Shown one piece after another: positions 1 through 7,769 of a stretch of DNA of 10,000 nt. The notes beneath the pieces are model-generated. The model was not told the DNA's origin. It saw nothing but the letters and a program-made list of their open reading frames with translations, and searched no databases. The position numbers were made by a program, and so were the translations under genes. This DNA comes from Nymphaea colorata (Eukaryota > Streptophyta > Magnoliopsida > Nymphaeales > Nymphaeaceae): positions 55,001-65,000 of the forward strand of contig NW_022204665.1 of NCBI RefSeq assembly GCF_008831285.2, read 5' to 3'. Position 1 is the first letter of the stretch. Every line of letters begins with the position of its first letter.

Positions 1-941
1 AGGAGATAGTCTCTACTCACCCGCCACCTAGGCTCATCTTCTAGATTCCAAATCTTAGTCAAACCTAATCTAATTTACCCTTAACCTAGCCCCACGTCAT
101 TTCCATTTCTACCCAGCCTAGCCCTAAACCTACCCTAGCTACTTTGTAGGAACCTACATTTTCGCCCCTGCCCTTCACCCGGTCAACTTAGGGCTTGAAA
201 CACTTGACCCCCTTTGCCCAACCTACCCTTGACCAAGTCCACTTCCTGTACCTAGCCCAGCTCGCCCAAGCTCACCTTGTCCGAGCTCACCTCTGTCCAA
301 CCCAATCTAGGTCAAGTCGCACCTAGTTGATTCCTACCTTAGCCCACAAGGGAGACCGCTCTTGAGCACCCTTGGAGTCTAGGAATCGACGGCTTGACGA
401 GTTCATTCCCTGCGGCCTCCGGCCACCACCGGCGACCTCTGCTCCATTTCCGGCCAGCATTCCGGCGGACATTCCAGCTGGTCCCGTCCACACAAGGCGC
501 CAGCAATTGAAGCTCCTAGGCGATCACCGACGAGCATCTCTTCAATCGGATCTCTCGTGGCGCATCTACCACTCCGGCGTGCCAGTTTCAGCCATCTCCG
601 GTCAGCTCCGGCCACCTCCGGTGACTGCTGCTAACTTTCTGGCAACATTTTCCGGCGAAGAACCAGCAGGTCCCCGCTCAATCCAGCCACCTCCCAAGGT
701 GCCCCTAGGCATTTTCCGAGAGTACTTCTTCACTTCCGGCCAGCCGTTTGTCTTGGAGAGCGTTCGCATCGTCCGTGGTGTGTTGGTTAGTGATAATTTG
801 CTTCCGCTTATGTTTTAAGTTTTTGCTTTGGGTCTTGAATCTTGTTTGTCTAGCGTGAGTCTTAGCTCCCTCTAGGGTGATCTTGGGGGTAGGCGAGGCC
901 TTTGGCTTCGGATTCTACCGGTCACGGGCGAGATCCTACCA
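1..941 (+). repeat. 5' LTR, right-hand 941 bp only
   Basis: This segment recurs at 8134-9074 with a constant offset of 8133 and no mismatch found by eye. It ends in CCTACCA, with CA being the usual LTR terminus, three bases before the tRNA primer site. The missing left part, about 1612 bp, corresponds to 6522-8133 and includes the promoter. Bases 1-360 are rich in CCTA/CTAGCC-type words; bases 410-740 are dense in CCGG. It would belong to the U5 part if transcription starts near the TATA box described in the 3' copy. No ATG-initiated frame of useful length is present. Confidence 0.95.
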
Positions 942-944
942 ATT

Positions 945-957
945 TGGTATCAGAGCC
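945..957 (+). promoter_or_regulatory. Primer-binding site for initiator tRNA-Met
   Basis: The 13 bases TGGTATCAGAGCC are the exact complement of the 3' end of plant initiator tRNA-Met including its CCA tail. They lie three bases (ATT) after the LTR end, as expected for minus-strand cDNA priming. This is the commonest primer in plant Ty3/gypsy elements. The match stops after 13 bases. Confidence 0.95.
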
Positions 958-1122
958 TCCTTAGAGTAAGAGCACGACTTTAGCATCTGTTTCAGTGTTA
1001 ATTTCAGATTCAGTTCGGTTTTAGATCAGATTTGCTGCTTTGATTTCTTGGGTTTATTGGAATTGCATTGCTTAGTGAGATTGGATTCAATTAATTGTTA
1101 GCATAGTTGCTTTCGAACTTGC
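958..1122 (+). other. Untranslated leader between primer site and gag-pol
   Basis: An AT-richer stretch rich in T runs and TTG words, with no long frame. A stop codon (TAG, 1099-1101) lies in frame upstream of the gag-pol start. Packaging and dimerisation signals would be expected here in this class of element, but none can be recognised from sequence alone. A possible 3' splice site (CTTAG, ending at 1075) follows a T-rich run; this is only a weak candidate. Confidence 0.6.
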
Positions 1123-4100
1123 ATGGTTTGGGAACTTCGGCCTTCAACTATGGCCCGAAGAAAGCAAGCTGAACAAGACTCTCCCGAAATTGAGGGAGAC
1201 ACATCGGCTCAAGAGGAGCAACCTCAAACTGAGTTGGACATCCATGCCGTGGAGAAGATGGTCCACATCGAGAACGAAGTACTGCAAATCCGTCAAGAGA
1301 TGATGGATTACAAGAAAGAGTTGTCCAGGTTAAGAGAGCTCGATGAAATCAAGGAGATGATTAGAGCTTTGTCTTCTAATCAAGAGACCAACCCAAGGTC
1401 TACACAAGGACCTCCTCCTCCTCCCCCTCCTAGACAGGATAAGGGAAAAGGGGTGTTGGGCGGACAACCTAGTGCCGATCCTACCCCTTGGCACATGCAG
1501 GCCGGGCCGAGCCGGCCGCGTCCTACATGGCAGGATGAGCATGTGGAAGAACTTCAAGGCCATCACTATGGGCCTAGTCGAGATAATGACGGATATAACG
1601 GCCACCATGTAGACCACACGGTCAACAATGGTGGGCATAATGGCCACAATGGAGGACCCTACGGCCATACTGGAGCGTACAACGGTCAACAAGGAGGATA
1701 CAAATGCAACCACGGCGGACAACAACATTCATCCTCGGATTACATCAACCGAGAACCATATGGACCGCAAGCTAGTAGGTACGGACCTAGATTCGCAGGG
1801 TCTCAATGGGAACATGAGAACTCGGGAAGAAGATGGGCTGATAGAGTAGACCGTGACCCTCCCATTTGGGAACAATCCAGAGAACGAGAGCCACCTAGAT
1901 GGGATAACCATTGGGAACCAAGGAATGTACAGCGGAACCAGCCCAGGGCTCTCCAAGTACGTATTGAATTTCCAAGGTTCAATGGTAATGACCCGTTAGA
2001 TTGGATCTTTCAAGTGGAAGAATATTTCACTTGCCAAATGATTCCTAGGGAAGAATGGCTCCAAACAGCCACTCTTCATTTTGATGGAGAAGCCAGACGA
2101 TGGTTGAGATGGCTTAAGATGAAGGAACCCGTAGAGACTTGGGAAGAGTTTCGGGAAGCCCTTACAGTTAGATTTGGGGAGTCCGCTTATGTGGACTATG
2201 ACATAGAGCTTCGCAACTTGAGGCAAACCTCTACCGTCCAGGAGTATCAAGCTAGATTTGAAAATCTAGCAAGTATGGTGGATTGGACTCACAAGGCACT
2301 CATAGCCGCCTTCGTGGGAGGTCTGAAAGAAGAAATCCAGATTGACGTTAGGGCTGAACCGAACACGGAGTTGAGGCAGTGCTTTGCCAAAGCACGCTCC
2401 ATTGAAGATAGGCAACGCAAGAAGCAGGCCCTCTACAAGTCGTGGAGAAACGTTCCAGTTGCTCGTCCCCAACCAGCTCAACAACACAAGATTCTCTCCG
2501 CGCCGTCAAGGAAGGAAGAACCTAAGCCAATCTTCAGGTCGAGGGCTCCTCCACCCATGACACGCGAAGAGCGAGAGGACATGATTAAAAACAAGAAGTG
2601 TTTTTGGTGCAAGGGAGATTGGAGTCCTACTCATCAGTGCAAGCACATCAGGATCTATACCGTTTTGGAAGGAGATAGTGATGAAGAGGGAAAGGACCAG
2701 CCCCTAACTATGGAAGAAGTTTTTGAGGCCGAAACGGAAGAAGAACCAACGGGAGATGAGGGAGCGCCAGAAGCTGAATGTCGGATTTTGGACGACCCAG
2801 AGCGTCCGGAATCTATGAAGGTCTTAGGGCATATAGGAGATCGGCAAGTGCTTGTCTTGCTCGACTCAGGAGCCACCCACAACTTCGTAGGTGACCACAT
2901 AGCTGGCCAACTAGGATGCACCATAGAGGACCAGCCACAGCTTAGGGTTTTAGTGGCCAACGGGGACATACTTCCATGTACCCGTAAGTGCACTAACGTA
3001 GAACTTACCTTGCAGAAGGTCCCGTTTAAGGTAGATCTATTGGTGGTCCCCATCCCGAGTGTAGACGTCATTCTTGGCGTTAAGTGGCTGAAGACCTTAG
3101 GCCGAGTCTGGTGGGACTTCTCTACCATGGAATTGTGCCTCCCTAAGGAGGATGGCAAGGAAGGAGTAGTGCTTAAGGCCGTAGAACCTAGTCTAGGGCC
3201 GAGAGCAGCTTTGAGAGCCTTAGTGACTCAAAAGTCAGCGGCTTGGTTGATGGCCATCGCAGAAGAGCTAACTTCTAACCAGGATCAGAAGGAGGAAATA
3301 CCCGGTCCAGTTCAAGAGGTGTTAAAGGAATTTGAAGACATCTTTGAGGAACCCAAAGGACTTCCACCTCAACGAACTTATGATCATAGGATCGTGCTAA
3401 CCAACGGCACTGAACCCGTAAATGTCCGCCCATACAGATATGGGTATGCCCAGAAATCGGAGATAGAGAAACTAGTCAAGGAGATGCGAGAAAGCAACAT
3501 TATTAGGCCTAGCTCGAGTCCCTTTTCTTCTCCAGTCCTTTTGGTTAAGAAAAAGGACAATACCTGGAGATTTTGTGTAGATTACAGAGCTTTGAATGAA
3601 GCAACTGTAAAAGATAGGCACCCAATTCCTGTGATAGACGAGTTGCTAGATGAATTGTCAGGAGCGCGTGTCTTTTCGAAGTTAGATCTCAGGTCGGGAT
3701 ATCATCAAATTAGAATGTACGAGGAAGACATCTCGAAGACGGCATTCAGAACCCATGACGGGCATTATGAGTTCTTGGTTATGCCTTTCGGGCTGACCAA
3801 TGCACCGGCGACTTTTCAAAGGTGTATGAACGACGTGTTTCGGGAATTTCTTCGAGATTTCGTTCTGGTATTTTTTGATGACATCCTAGTGTATAGTCAG
3901 AGCATGGAGCAACACGCCAAGCATCTTCGCATCGTCTTGAAGGTTTTAAGAGAACATACCCTGTTCGCTAAGATGTCCAAGTGTAGCTTTGGACAGACAT
4001 CTATTGGGTATCTTGGGCATATTGTGTCCTATGAAGGCGTCAGGGCAGATCCAGAGAAGCTCCAAGCTATGGAGCAGTGGCCGTTGCCAAAGGACCCTCG

Positions 4101-6444
4101 AGGAATGAGAGGATTTTTGGGACTTACTGGTTATTACCGTCGGTTTATCAAGGGATATGGATTGATAGCTTCTCCTCTCACTCACATGTTGAAGAAAGGA
4201 GAGTTCACCTGGACGGACAAAGCTAGAGAAGCTTTTGTGAAGCTAAAGGCGGCGATGATGAGCGCACCAGTTTTGGCTCTACCAGATTTCGCCAAGGACT
4301 TTGTCATGGAAACGGATGCTAGTGATGTGGGCATTGGGGCAGTGCTGAGTCAAGAAGGGCATCCTATAGCCTTCATGTCCAAGGCCCTGACCAGCAGGGC
4401 CAAACCTTTGTCCACATACGAGAAGGAATTATTGGCAATTGTCATGGCAGTGGACAAATGGAGACCATATCTGATAGGGAGACGATTTGTGGTTAGGACT
4501 GACCACAGCAGCTTGAGATACATGGTTAAACAGCGCGTCTCTACCCCGACACAACAAAGATGGTTAGCCAAACTTCTTGGCTATGATTTTACTATTGAGT
4601 ATAAGAAGGGGACTGAGAACTCTGCAGCAGACTCCCTATCTCGCATGCCAGAGCAACTGAAGACTCTCTCGGTGATAAGCACAGACCTATGGGAGAGAAT
4701 AATTGAAGAGCAAAATCAAGATTCAAATTTGAGGCTACTCAAACAGACCATTCGCCAGAATCCAGGATCCATCCCCAACTACACTCTTAAGGGAGAAATG
4801 CTTTGCAAGAAAAAAAGGGCGTTGGTCCCCAAGGATTCCGATCTTAAGCAAGAACTACTTAAGCATTTTCATAATTCTAGTGCTGCGGGTCACGAGGGAG
4901 TGGCCAAGACCATGGGAAGGATTAAAGCTCAATTTTGGTGGGATGGCATGAAGTCGGAAGTGAGGGGTTATGTGAAGGCATGCCCCGTATGCCAAAGGGA
5001 AAAATACGAGGCGACCAAACCTCCAGGGCATCTGAACCCTCTTCCTATTCCTGATAAGCCTTGGGAAGATGTGTCGATGGACTTTATAGATGCGATGCCC
5101 AGATCCGAGGGGAAGGAAGCAGTTTTGGTGGTGGTAGATAGATTGACGAAGTATAGTCATTTCGTGGCTCTACCTAAGAACTACCACGGACCAATGGTAG
5201 CAGGAGTGTACCAAGATCACATCGGGAAGCTTCATGGAATGCCACAAACTATAGTATGTGACCGAGACTCGATCTTCATGAGCGCTTTCTGGAGAGAATA
5301 TATGAAGATGGCGGGAACGGTAATCAACTTTAGCACTGCTCATCATCCACAGACCGATGGGCAGAGTGAGGTAGTCAATAGGACTTTGGAGACTTACCTT
5401 AGGTGTTTCGCTGGTGAGAGGCCCAACACTTGGATAAAATTTTTGTCATGGGCTGAGTGGGCGTACAACACCAGTCTGCATTCGGGCACGGGCATGACAC
5501 CGCATGAGGCGTTATATGGCTATCCTCCAACTTCGATTCCGAGGTATGAAGTGGACACGGCTAGAGATGACGAAGTTGACTGCACTCTGAGGAATCGCGA
5601 TGAGATTCTTGCCACTTTGAAGAAGAATATCGAGAGAGCGCAAGTCAGAATGAGGAAAGCCCATGATAAAGGGCGCAAAGATAGAGAGTTCGAGGTAGGA
5701 GACATGGTTTGGCTGAAGAGATTGCCCATGAGACAAAAATCATTACTGGGGCAACCTTATTCAAAGCTCTTACCCAAATATTATGGGCCATTTAGAGTTC
5801 TACAGAAGATCGGGAAGGCAGCGTACCGTATTGCATTACCGCCTACAGCCCTTGTGCATCCGGTTTTTCATGTGTCTCGACTGAAGCCGCACCACGGACC
5901 AGTTCCTGAACAGCAAGAACCCTTACCGGATATTGCACCTAGACCTTTTCGTATCTTGAAGCACAGGTGGGTTACTCGTAATGGCAGGCCTCGTCATGAG
6001 GTTATGATCGAATGGGAAGGAGTCGATGGTGGAACTTCTTGGGAATTATTCGAGAAGATCAAGCTGCAATTTCCTACAGGAGCTTGGGGACAAGCTCCAT
6101 CTCAGGAGGGTGGATCTGATACGGGCCACCCCTCAAATTGGCCACAAGCGGCCACGGATGTGGCTGAGAGCAGTCTCAGAGGACAAGAGGAGTTCAATCT
6201 TCGGTCTGCTAGGGCTGAGCATAGTCAATTTGACCCGGGGCTGGGTCAAGAGGGAGGAGAGGGAGGTGTGCAGCACTTGGATTCACCCAAGGTTGAAGCG
6301 TTAACTGAGCTTGGAGTCAGCACGGAGGGAGGTGTGGGAGGTAGTGCGATGGCTCTAGGCGAGGCTTTAAAAGATCAAGAAGGTGGGTCAAGTCCGTTTC
6401 TAGTTGAATCCAGCCTTAGTCTTGGTCAAACCCGAGTCCCTTAG
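1123..6444 (+). CDS. gag-pol: Gag-Pol polyprotein of a chromovirus retrotransposon
   Basis: One uninterrupted frame of 1773 residues encodes all proteins for RNA packaging, reverse transcription and integration, with no frameshift or stop between gag and pol. The order is coiled-coil/low-complexity Gag N-terminus (about 45-275), Gag capsid-like domain (277-435), zinc knuckle (493-506), aspartic protease (567-665), RT (755-966), RNase H (1059-1176), integrase (about 1240-1590), chromodomain (about 1605-1655) and an extra tail (1656-1773). All catalytic residues looked for are present. Two starts compete: ATG at 1123 has T at -3, whereas ATG at 1150 (protein MARRKQ...) has A at -3 and GC after the ATG, close to the plant consensus, so 1150 is the likelier start. 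Separate proteins would be released by the encoded protease. Gag and Pol may be made in equal amounts unless processing or RNA choice adjusts them. Confidence 0.97.
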   Translation: MVWELRPSTMARRKQAEQDSPEIEGDTSAQEEQPQTELDIHAVEKMVHIENEVLQIRQEMMDYKKELSRLRELDEIKEMIRALSSNQETNPRSTQGPPPPPPPRQDKGKGVLGGQPSADPTPWHMQAGPSRPRPTWQDEHVEELQGHHYGPSRDNDGYNGHHVDHTVNNGGHNGHNGGPYGHTGAYNGQQGGYKCNHGGQQHSSSDYINREPYGPQASRYGPRFAGSQWEHENSGRRWADRVDRDPPIWEQSREREPPRWDNHWEPRNVQRNQPRALQVRIEFPRFNGNDPLDWIFQVEEYFTCQMIPREEWLQTATLHFDGEARRWLRWLKMKEPVETWEEFREALTVRFGESAYVDYDIELRNLRQTSTVQEYQARFENLASMVDWTHKALIAAFVGGLKEEIQIDVRAEPNTELRQCFAKARSIEDRQRKKQALYKSWRNVPVARPQPAQQHKILSAPSRKEEPKPIFRSRAPPPMTREEREDMIKNKKCFWCKGDWSPTHQCKHIRIYTVLEGDSDEEGKDQPLTMEEVFEAETEEEPTGDEGAPEAECRILDDPERPESMKVLGHIGDRQVLVLLDSGATHNFVGDHIAGQLGCTIEDQPQLRVLVANGDILPCTRKCTNVELTLQKVPFKVDLLVVPIPSVDVILGVKWLKTLGRVWWDFSTMELCLPKEDGKEGVVLKAVEPSLGPRAALRALVTQKSAAWLMAIAEELTSNQDQKEEIPGPVQEVLKEFEDIFEEPKGLPPQRTYDHRIVLTNGTEPVNVRPYRYGYAQKSEIEKLVKEMRESNIIRPSSSPFSSPVLLVKKKDNTWRFCVDYRALNEATVKDRHPIPVIDELLDELSGARVFSKLDLRSGYHQIRMYEEDISKTAFRTHDGHYEFLVMPFGLTNAPATFQRCMNDVFREFLRDFVLVFFDDILVYSQSMEQHAKHLRIVLKVLREHTLFAKMSKCSFGQTSIGYLGHIVSYEGVRADPEKLQAMEQWPLPKDPRGMRGFLGLTGYYRRFIKGYGLIASPLTHMLKKGEFTWTDKAREAFVKLKAAMMSAPVLALPDFAKDFVMETDASDVGIGAVLSQEGHPIAFMSKALTSRAKPLSTYEKELLAIVMAVDKWRPYLIGRRFVVRTDHSSLRYMVKQRVSTPTQQRWLAKLLGYDFTIEYKKGTENSAADSLSRMPEQLKTLSVISTDLWERIIEEQNQDSNLRLLKQTIRQNPGSIPNYTLKGEMLCKKKRALVPKDSDLKQELLKHFHNSSAAGHEGVAKTMGRIKAQFWWDGMKSEVRGYVKACPVCQREKYEATKPPGHLNPLPIPDKPWEDVSMDFIDAMPRSEGKEAVLVVVDRLTKYSHFVALPKNYHGPMVAGVYQDHIGKLHGMPQTIVCDRDSIFMSAFWREYMKMAGTVINFSTAHHPQTDGQSEVVNRTLETYLRCFAGERPNTWIKFLSWAEWAYNTSLHSGTGMTPHEALYGYPPTSIPRYEVDTARDDEVDCTLRNRDEILATLKKNIERAQVRMRKAHDKGRKDREFEVGDMVWLKRLPMRQKSLLGQPYSKLLPKYYGPFRVLQKIGKAAYRIALPPTALVHPVFHVSRLKPHHGPVPEQQEPLPDIAPRPFRILKHRWVTRNGRPRHEVMIEWEGVDGGTSWELFEKIKLQFPTGAWGQAPSQEGGSDTGHPSNWPQAATDVAESSLRGQEEFNLRSARAEHSQFDPGLGQEGGEGGVQHLDSPKVEALTELGVSTEGGVGGSAMALGEALKDQEGGSSPFLVESSLSLGQTRVP
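1150..2640 (+). other. Gag region: coiled coil, low-complexity segment, capsid-like domain, zinc knuckle
   Basis: Residue numbers count from the ATG at 1123. Residues about 45-88 are charged with heptad-like hydrophobics, a likely coiled coil. Seven prolines follow at 97-103. Residues about 147-205 are very rich in His, Gly, Asn and Tyr, and about 228-272 in Trp, Arg and Glu. The Retrotrans_gag domain spans about 277-435; recognisable blocks are FPRFNG, DWIFQVEEYF, ARRWLRW, TWEEFREAL and LRQTSTVQEYQARFENLA. The knuckle has C493, C496, H504 and C506 (C-x2-C-x7-H-x-C), the spacing known from plant Reina-type Gag rather than retroviral CCHC. The protein would form the cytoplasmic particle and bind genomic RNA. 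An acidic linker at about 516-560 separates it from the protease. Confidence 0.9.
2821..3117 (+). other. Aspartic protease domain
   Basis: Residues about 567-665. The catalytic aspartate is D581 in LLDSGATHNF, the DSGAT form typical of plant Ty3/gypsy proteases. The second conserved block VDVILGVKWL (647-656) gives the ILG motif near the end of the fold. Retroelement proteases act as dimers and cut the Gag-Pol precursor; the cut sites cannot be predicted here. Length is normal and no defect is visible. Confidence 0.93.
3385..4020 (+). other. Reverse transcriptase domain
   Basis: Residues about 755-966. Conserved blocks occur in the usual order: VRPYRY near the start, SPFSSPVLLVKKKD, WRFCVDYRALN, KLDLRSGYHQI with catalytic D855, MPFGLTNAPATFQ, and FFDDILVYS with D919 and D920. 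It ends near GYLGHIVS. The QKSEIEKLVKEM and SSPFSSPVLLVKKKDNTWRFCVDYR stretches are closer to Reina-type plant chromoviruses than to Tekay, where an APWGAPVLF-like block is usual; this is from family knowledge, not an alignment. The domain copies genomic RNA into cDNA inside the particle. All three metal-binding aspartates are intact. Confidence 0.96.
4297..4650 (+). other. RNase H domain
   Basis: Residues about 1059-1176, linked to RT by a connection segment that includes RGFLGLTGYYRRFI, the usual tether block. The DEDD set can be read as D1065 (ETDAS), E1102 (YEKELLAI), D1127 (RTDHSSL) and D1170 (SAADSLSR). This domain removes genomic RNA from the hybrid and would leave the polypurine tract as plus-strand primer. 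Length and motifs are normal for Ty3/gypsy. Confidence 0.93.
4840..5892 (+). other. Integrase (zinc domain, DD35E core, GPF module)
   Basis: Residues about 1240-1590. The zinc-binding H2C2 is H1250, H1257, C1287 and C1290, the last two in CPVCQREK. The catalytic triad is D1320 (SMDFID), D1380 (VCDRDSIF) and E1416 (DGQSEVVNRTLE), with 35 residues between the last two. The C-terminal module contains the GPY/F motif as GPF (1555-1557) and the HPVFHVSRLKPH block (1579-1590), both typical of chromoviruses. The enzyme joins the cDNA ends to host DNA. No damaging change is visible. Confidence 0.95.
5935..6087 (+). other. C-terminal chromodomain
   Basis: Residues about 1605-1655 follow the integrase. 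The fold's signature is seen as PFRILKHRWV, a short turn, HEVMIEWEGV, then TSWELFEKIKLQFP. W1631 matches the tryptophan of the KWKG block in HP1, and W1640-E1641 match the conserved WE. The first aromatic of the histone-binding cage is missing and the third position is V1634, so it fits the degenerate group II chromodomain of plant chromoviruses. In this family the domain is thought to steer integration to chromatin, often heterochromatin. Which mark it reads, if any, cannot be told. Confidence 0.85.
6088..6444 (+). other. Gly/Glu/Ser-rich tail after the chromodomain
   Basis: Residues 1656-1773 have no recognised fold. The tail carries repeated QEGG/EGGxGG words (near 1668, 1706 and 1737 onward) and is probably disordered. 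In many plant chromoviruses the frame stops soon after the chromodomain, so 118 more residues are unusual. At DNA level it contains purine-rich runs such as 6248-6266. It may be a real extension of integrase or read-through into formerly noncoding 3' sequence; the sequence does not decide. Confidence 0.7.
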
Positions 6445-6521
6445 GGTCAGTCTAGGGCGAACCTAGGCAGGCTTGGTCCAAGTCGAACCCAAGCAGGCGC
6501 GGGCGAGAGGAGGACCCGGTT
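6445..6521 (+). other. 3' untranslated spacer with possible polypurine tract
   Basis: A 77-base stretch lies between the gag-pol stop and the proposed LTR start. The run GAGAGGAGGA (6505-6514) is the best purine tract near the LTR, but ACCCGGT separates it from the TG at 6522. A textbook polypurine tract touches the LTR directly, so this primer assignment is uncertain. Confidence 0.45.
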
Positions 6522-6658
6522 TGATAGTGAGACATTAGGTCTCAAGTCCTTGTTTTTCGCTATTTGCTTTGGTATTTGTTTTTGCGCCTTGTGTAAGTGT
6601 GAATTGCTTTAAGTTTCAGACCCGGATCCAATGTTTAGATCCGTTCCATTTCAGCTAC

Positions 6659-6665
6659 TATATAA
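6659..6665 (+). promoter_or_regulatory. TATA box of the LTR promoter
   Basis: TATATAA within CTACTATATAAGC is a strong plant TATA element. It sits about 140 bp from the proposed LTR start, predicting transcription start near 6690-6697. A pyrimidine-rich patch at 6735-6770 follows, a feature often seen around plant transcription starts. The equivalent 5' LTR copy, which would drive the element, lies upstream of the window; this 3' copy could drive transcription into the flank. Confidence 0.7.
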
Positions 6666-6734
6666 GCTTTGTAAACATTTGATTTGGTATGCATTGATTG
6701 AATTTGGAATGAAATTAAGTAATTAGTAGATTAG

Positions 6735-6770
6735 CTTCTCTCTCCTCTCCCGAATTCTCTCTTCTCCTCT
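6735..6770 (+). promoter_or_regulatory. Pyrimidine-rich patch downstream of the TATA box
   Basis: Thirty-six bases of almost only C and T, interrupted by CGAA, lie 70-105 bp after the TATA box. Such CT patches are common in plant core promoters and 5' leaders. An AATGAA word at 6708-6713 just upstream could serve as a plant poly(A) near-upstream element if the R region is short, but this is a guess. Confidence 0.4.
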
Positions 6771-7412
6771 AGGCGCAATCTTCTTCTCCATGCCTTATTC
6801 TCTCTACGGTAGATCTGTAGTTTAGCTAGAACAGCAGCCTTTGCTGCAATACCACGAGGACAAGACTTTCAACCCGCGGCTTCATCTTCTTCTCCTTGGT
6901 TTCTTTGCTCTTCTCCTCCACTCGGCCAAAGGTTGATCGGCTTTGGGAGTCTCCTAGTGCAAGGCGCAAGGTAGCTCTTCCTCCCGGTTTTTCCCCACTT
7001 CAATCCAAGGCGTCCATGGTGCAACCGAGCTTCTCCACCAGCAAGGTTAAGGGCCACGACTCCAACAGGGCAGGTCTTCATTGATCCAGGTGACTAGAAA
7101 GAAGAAGACAACCATCCATCCTTCGAGATCAAGCGGTAAGCATCCTTAACGAGGAAGAAAGAGGGTGCAACGACGTTGTTGCTCTTTGTCTCTGGGTTCG
7201 GCTTAAGGAGGAGGAGTTTGCTGGATTTCCAGCCAGTGATCTCTTCATTCCCACGGTGGAAACCAGTTTCAAAGGGTCTCTTACGAGTCACCCACTTTCC
7301 CCTTGATTAATCACGTAGATTTCTTGATTCCGTGTTTGAAAATAGCATTTGAACCGTGGGTTTGAAGTTAAAATCAGCCACGGTTCAGATCTGCTAATCT
7401 CGCCGGAAAGTT

Positions 7413-7477
7413 CAGAAGAAAAGAGAAAGAAAAGGGCTTGAGAAAAAGAAAATAAAGAAAAGAAAAGAATAGAAAAA
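7413..7477 (+). repeat. A/G-rich low-complexity tract
   Basis: About 65 bases are nearly all A and G, broken by few pyrimidines, and contain AATAAA at 7451-7456. It is internal to the LTR and is too far from the LTR start to be its plus-strand primer. AATAAA could be a polyadenylation signal, but in such A-rich sequence it is expected by chance. Confidence 0.6.
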
Positions 7478-7763
7478 TATCAGCCCAAGAATGAGTTAGA
7501 AAAGTTGAAATCAGGCAGAATTCCAAATTCCGGCGCACATTTGGGCGTCCGGCCACCGCTGCTATTATTCCGGTTAACATTGGTACATCTTCCGGCGAAC
7601 TCCGGCAGAGGACAGCAAGCTAAAACAGCCCCTTCTTGCTGTACTTGACGGACATCATCAGAGTTAGGCGACATTGGTGAGAATTGGGGAAATTCCGGTC
7701 GACATTTGGGGAAGAACTCCCACCGCCGGCCACCTTGAGAAACCCTAGCCGATCTCCATTTTG

Positions 7764-7769
7764 GTAAGT
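7764..7769 (+). promoter_or_regulatory. Possible 5' splice site in the LTR leader
   Basis: TTTTG followed by GTAAGTG and a T-rich stretch is close to the plant 5' splice consensus. It lies 16 bases after AAACCCTAG (7740-7748), a word common in plant 5' leaders. If the corresponding 5' LTR site is used, an acceptor such as TCTAG (ending at 853) or CTTAG (ending at 1075) would remove much of the long leader before gag-pol. No transcript evidence is available here. Confidence 0.3.

Noticed and set aside
403-615. Minus-strand frame in the same LTR part (also 8536-8748)
   Set aside because: Shadow of GC-rich LTR sequence with no protein features.
372-818. A 148-codon open frame in the LTR, identical in the 3' LTR at 8505-8951
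   Set aside because: It begins with TTG, and its only ATG is the next-to-last codon. Identity between the two copies only reflects LTR identity. The Pro/Ser composition follows from the CCGG/CCACC-rich DNA.
2599-2640. Defective zinc knuckle (histidine not in the retroviral CCHC place)
   Set aside because: C-x2-C-x7-H-x-C is the usual spacing in Reina-type plant Gag, so it is a lineage trait and not damage.
2655-3158. A 167-codon minus-strand frame across the protease region
   Set aside because: Antisense shadow of gag-pol with Ser/Thr/Pro bias and no recognised motif.
6026-6304. A plus-strand frame overlapping the end of gag-pol
   Set aside because: It overlaps the chromodomain and tail in another frame, has no recognised motif and no other sign of translation.
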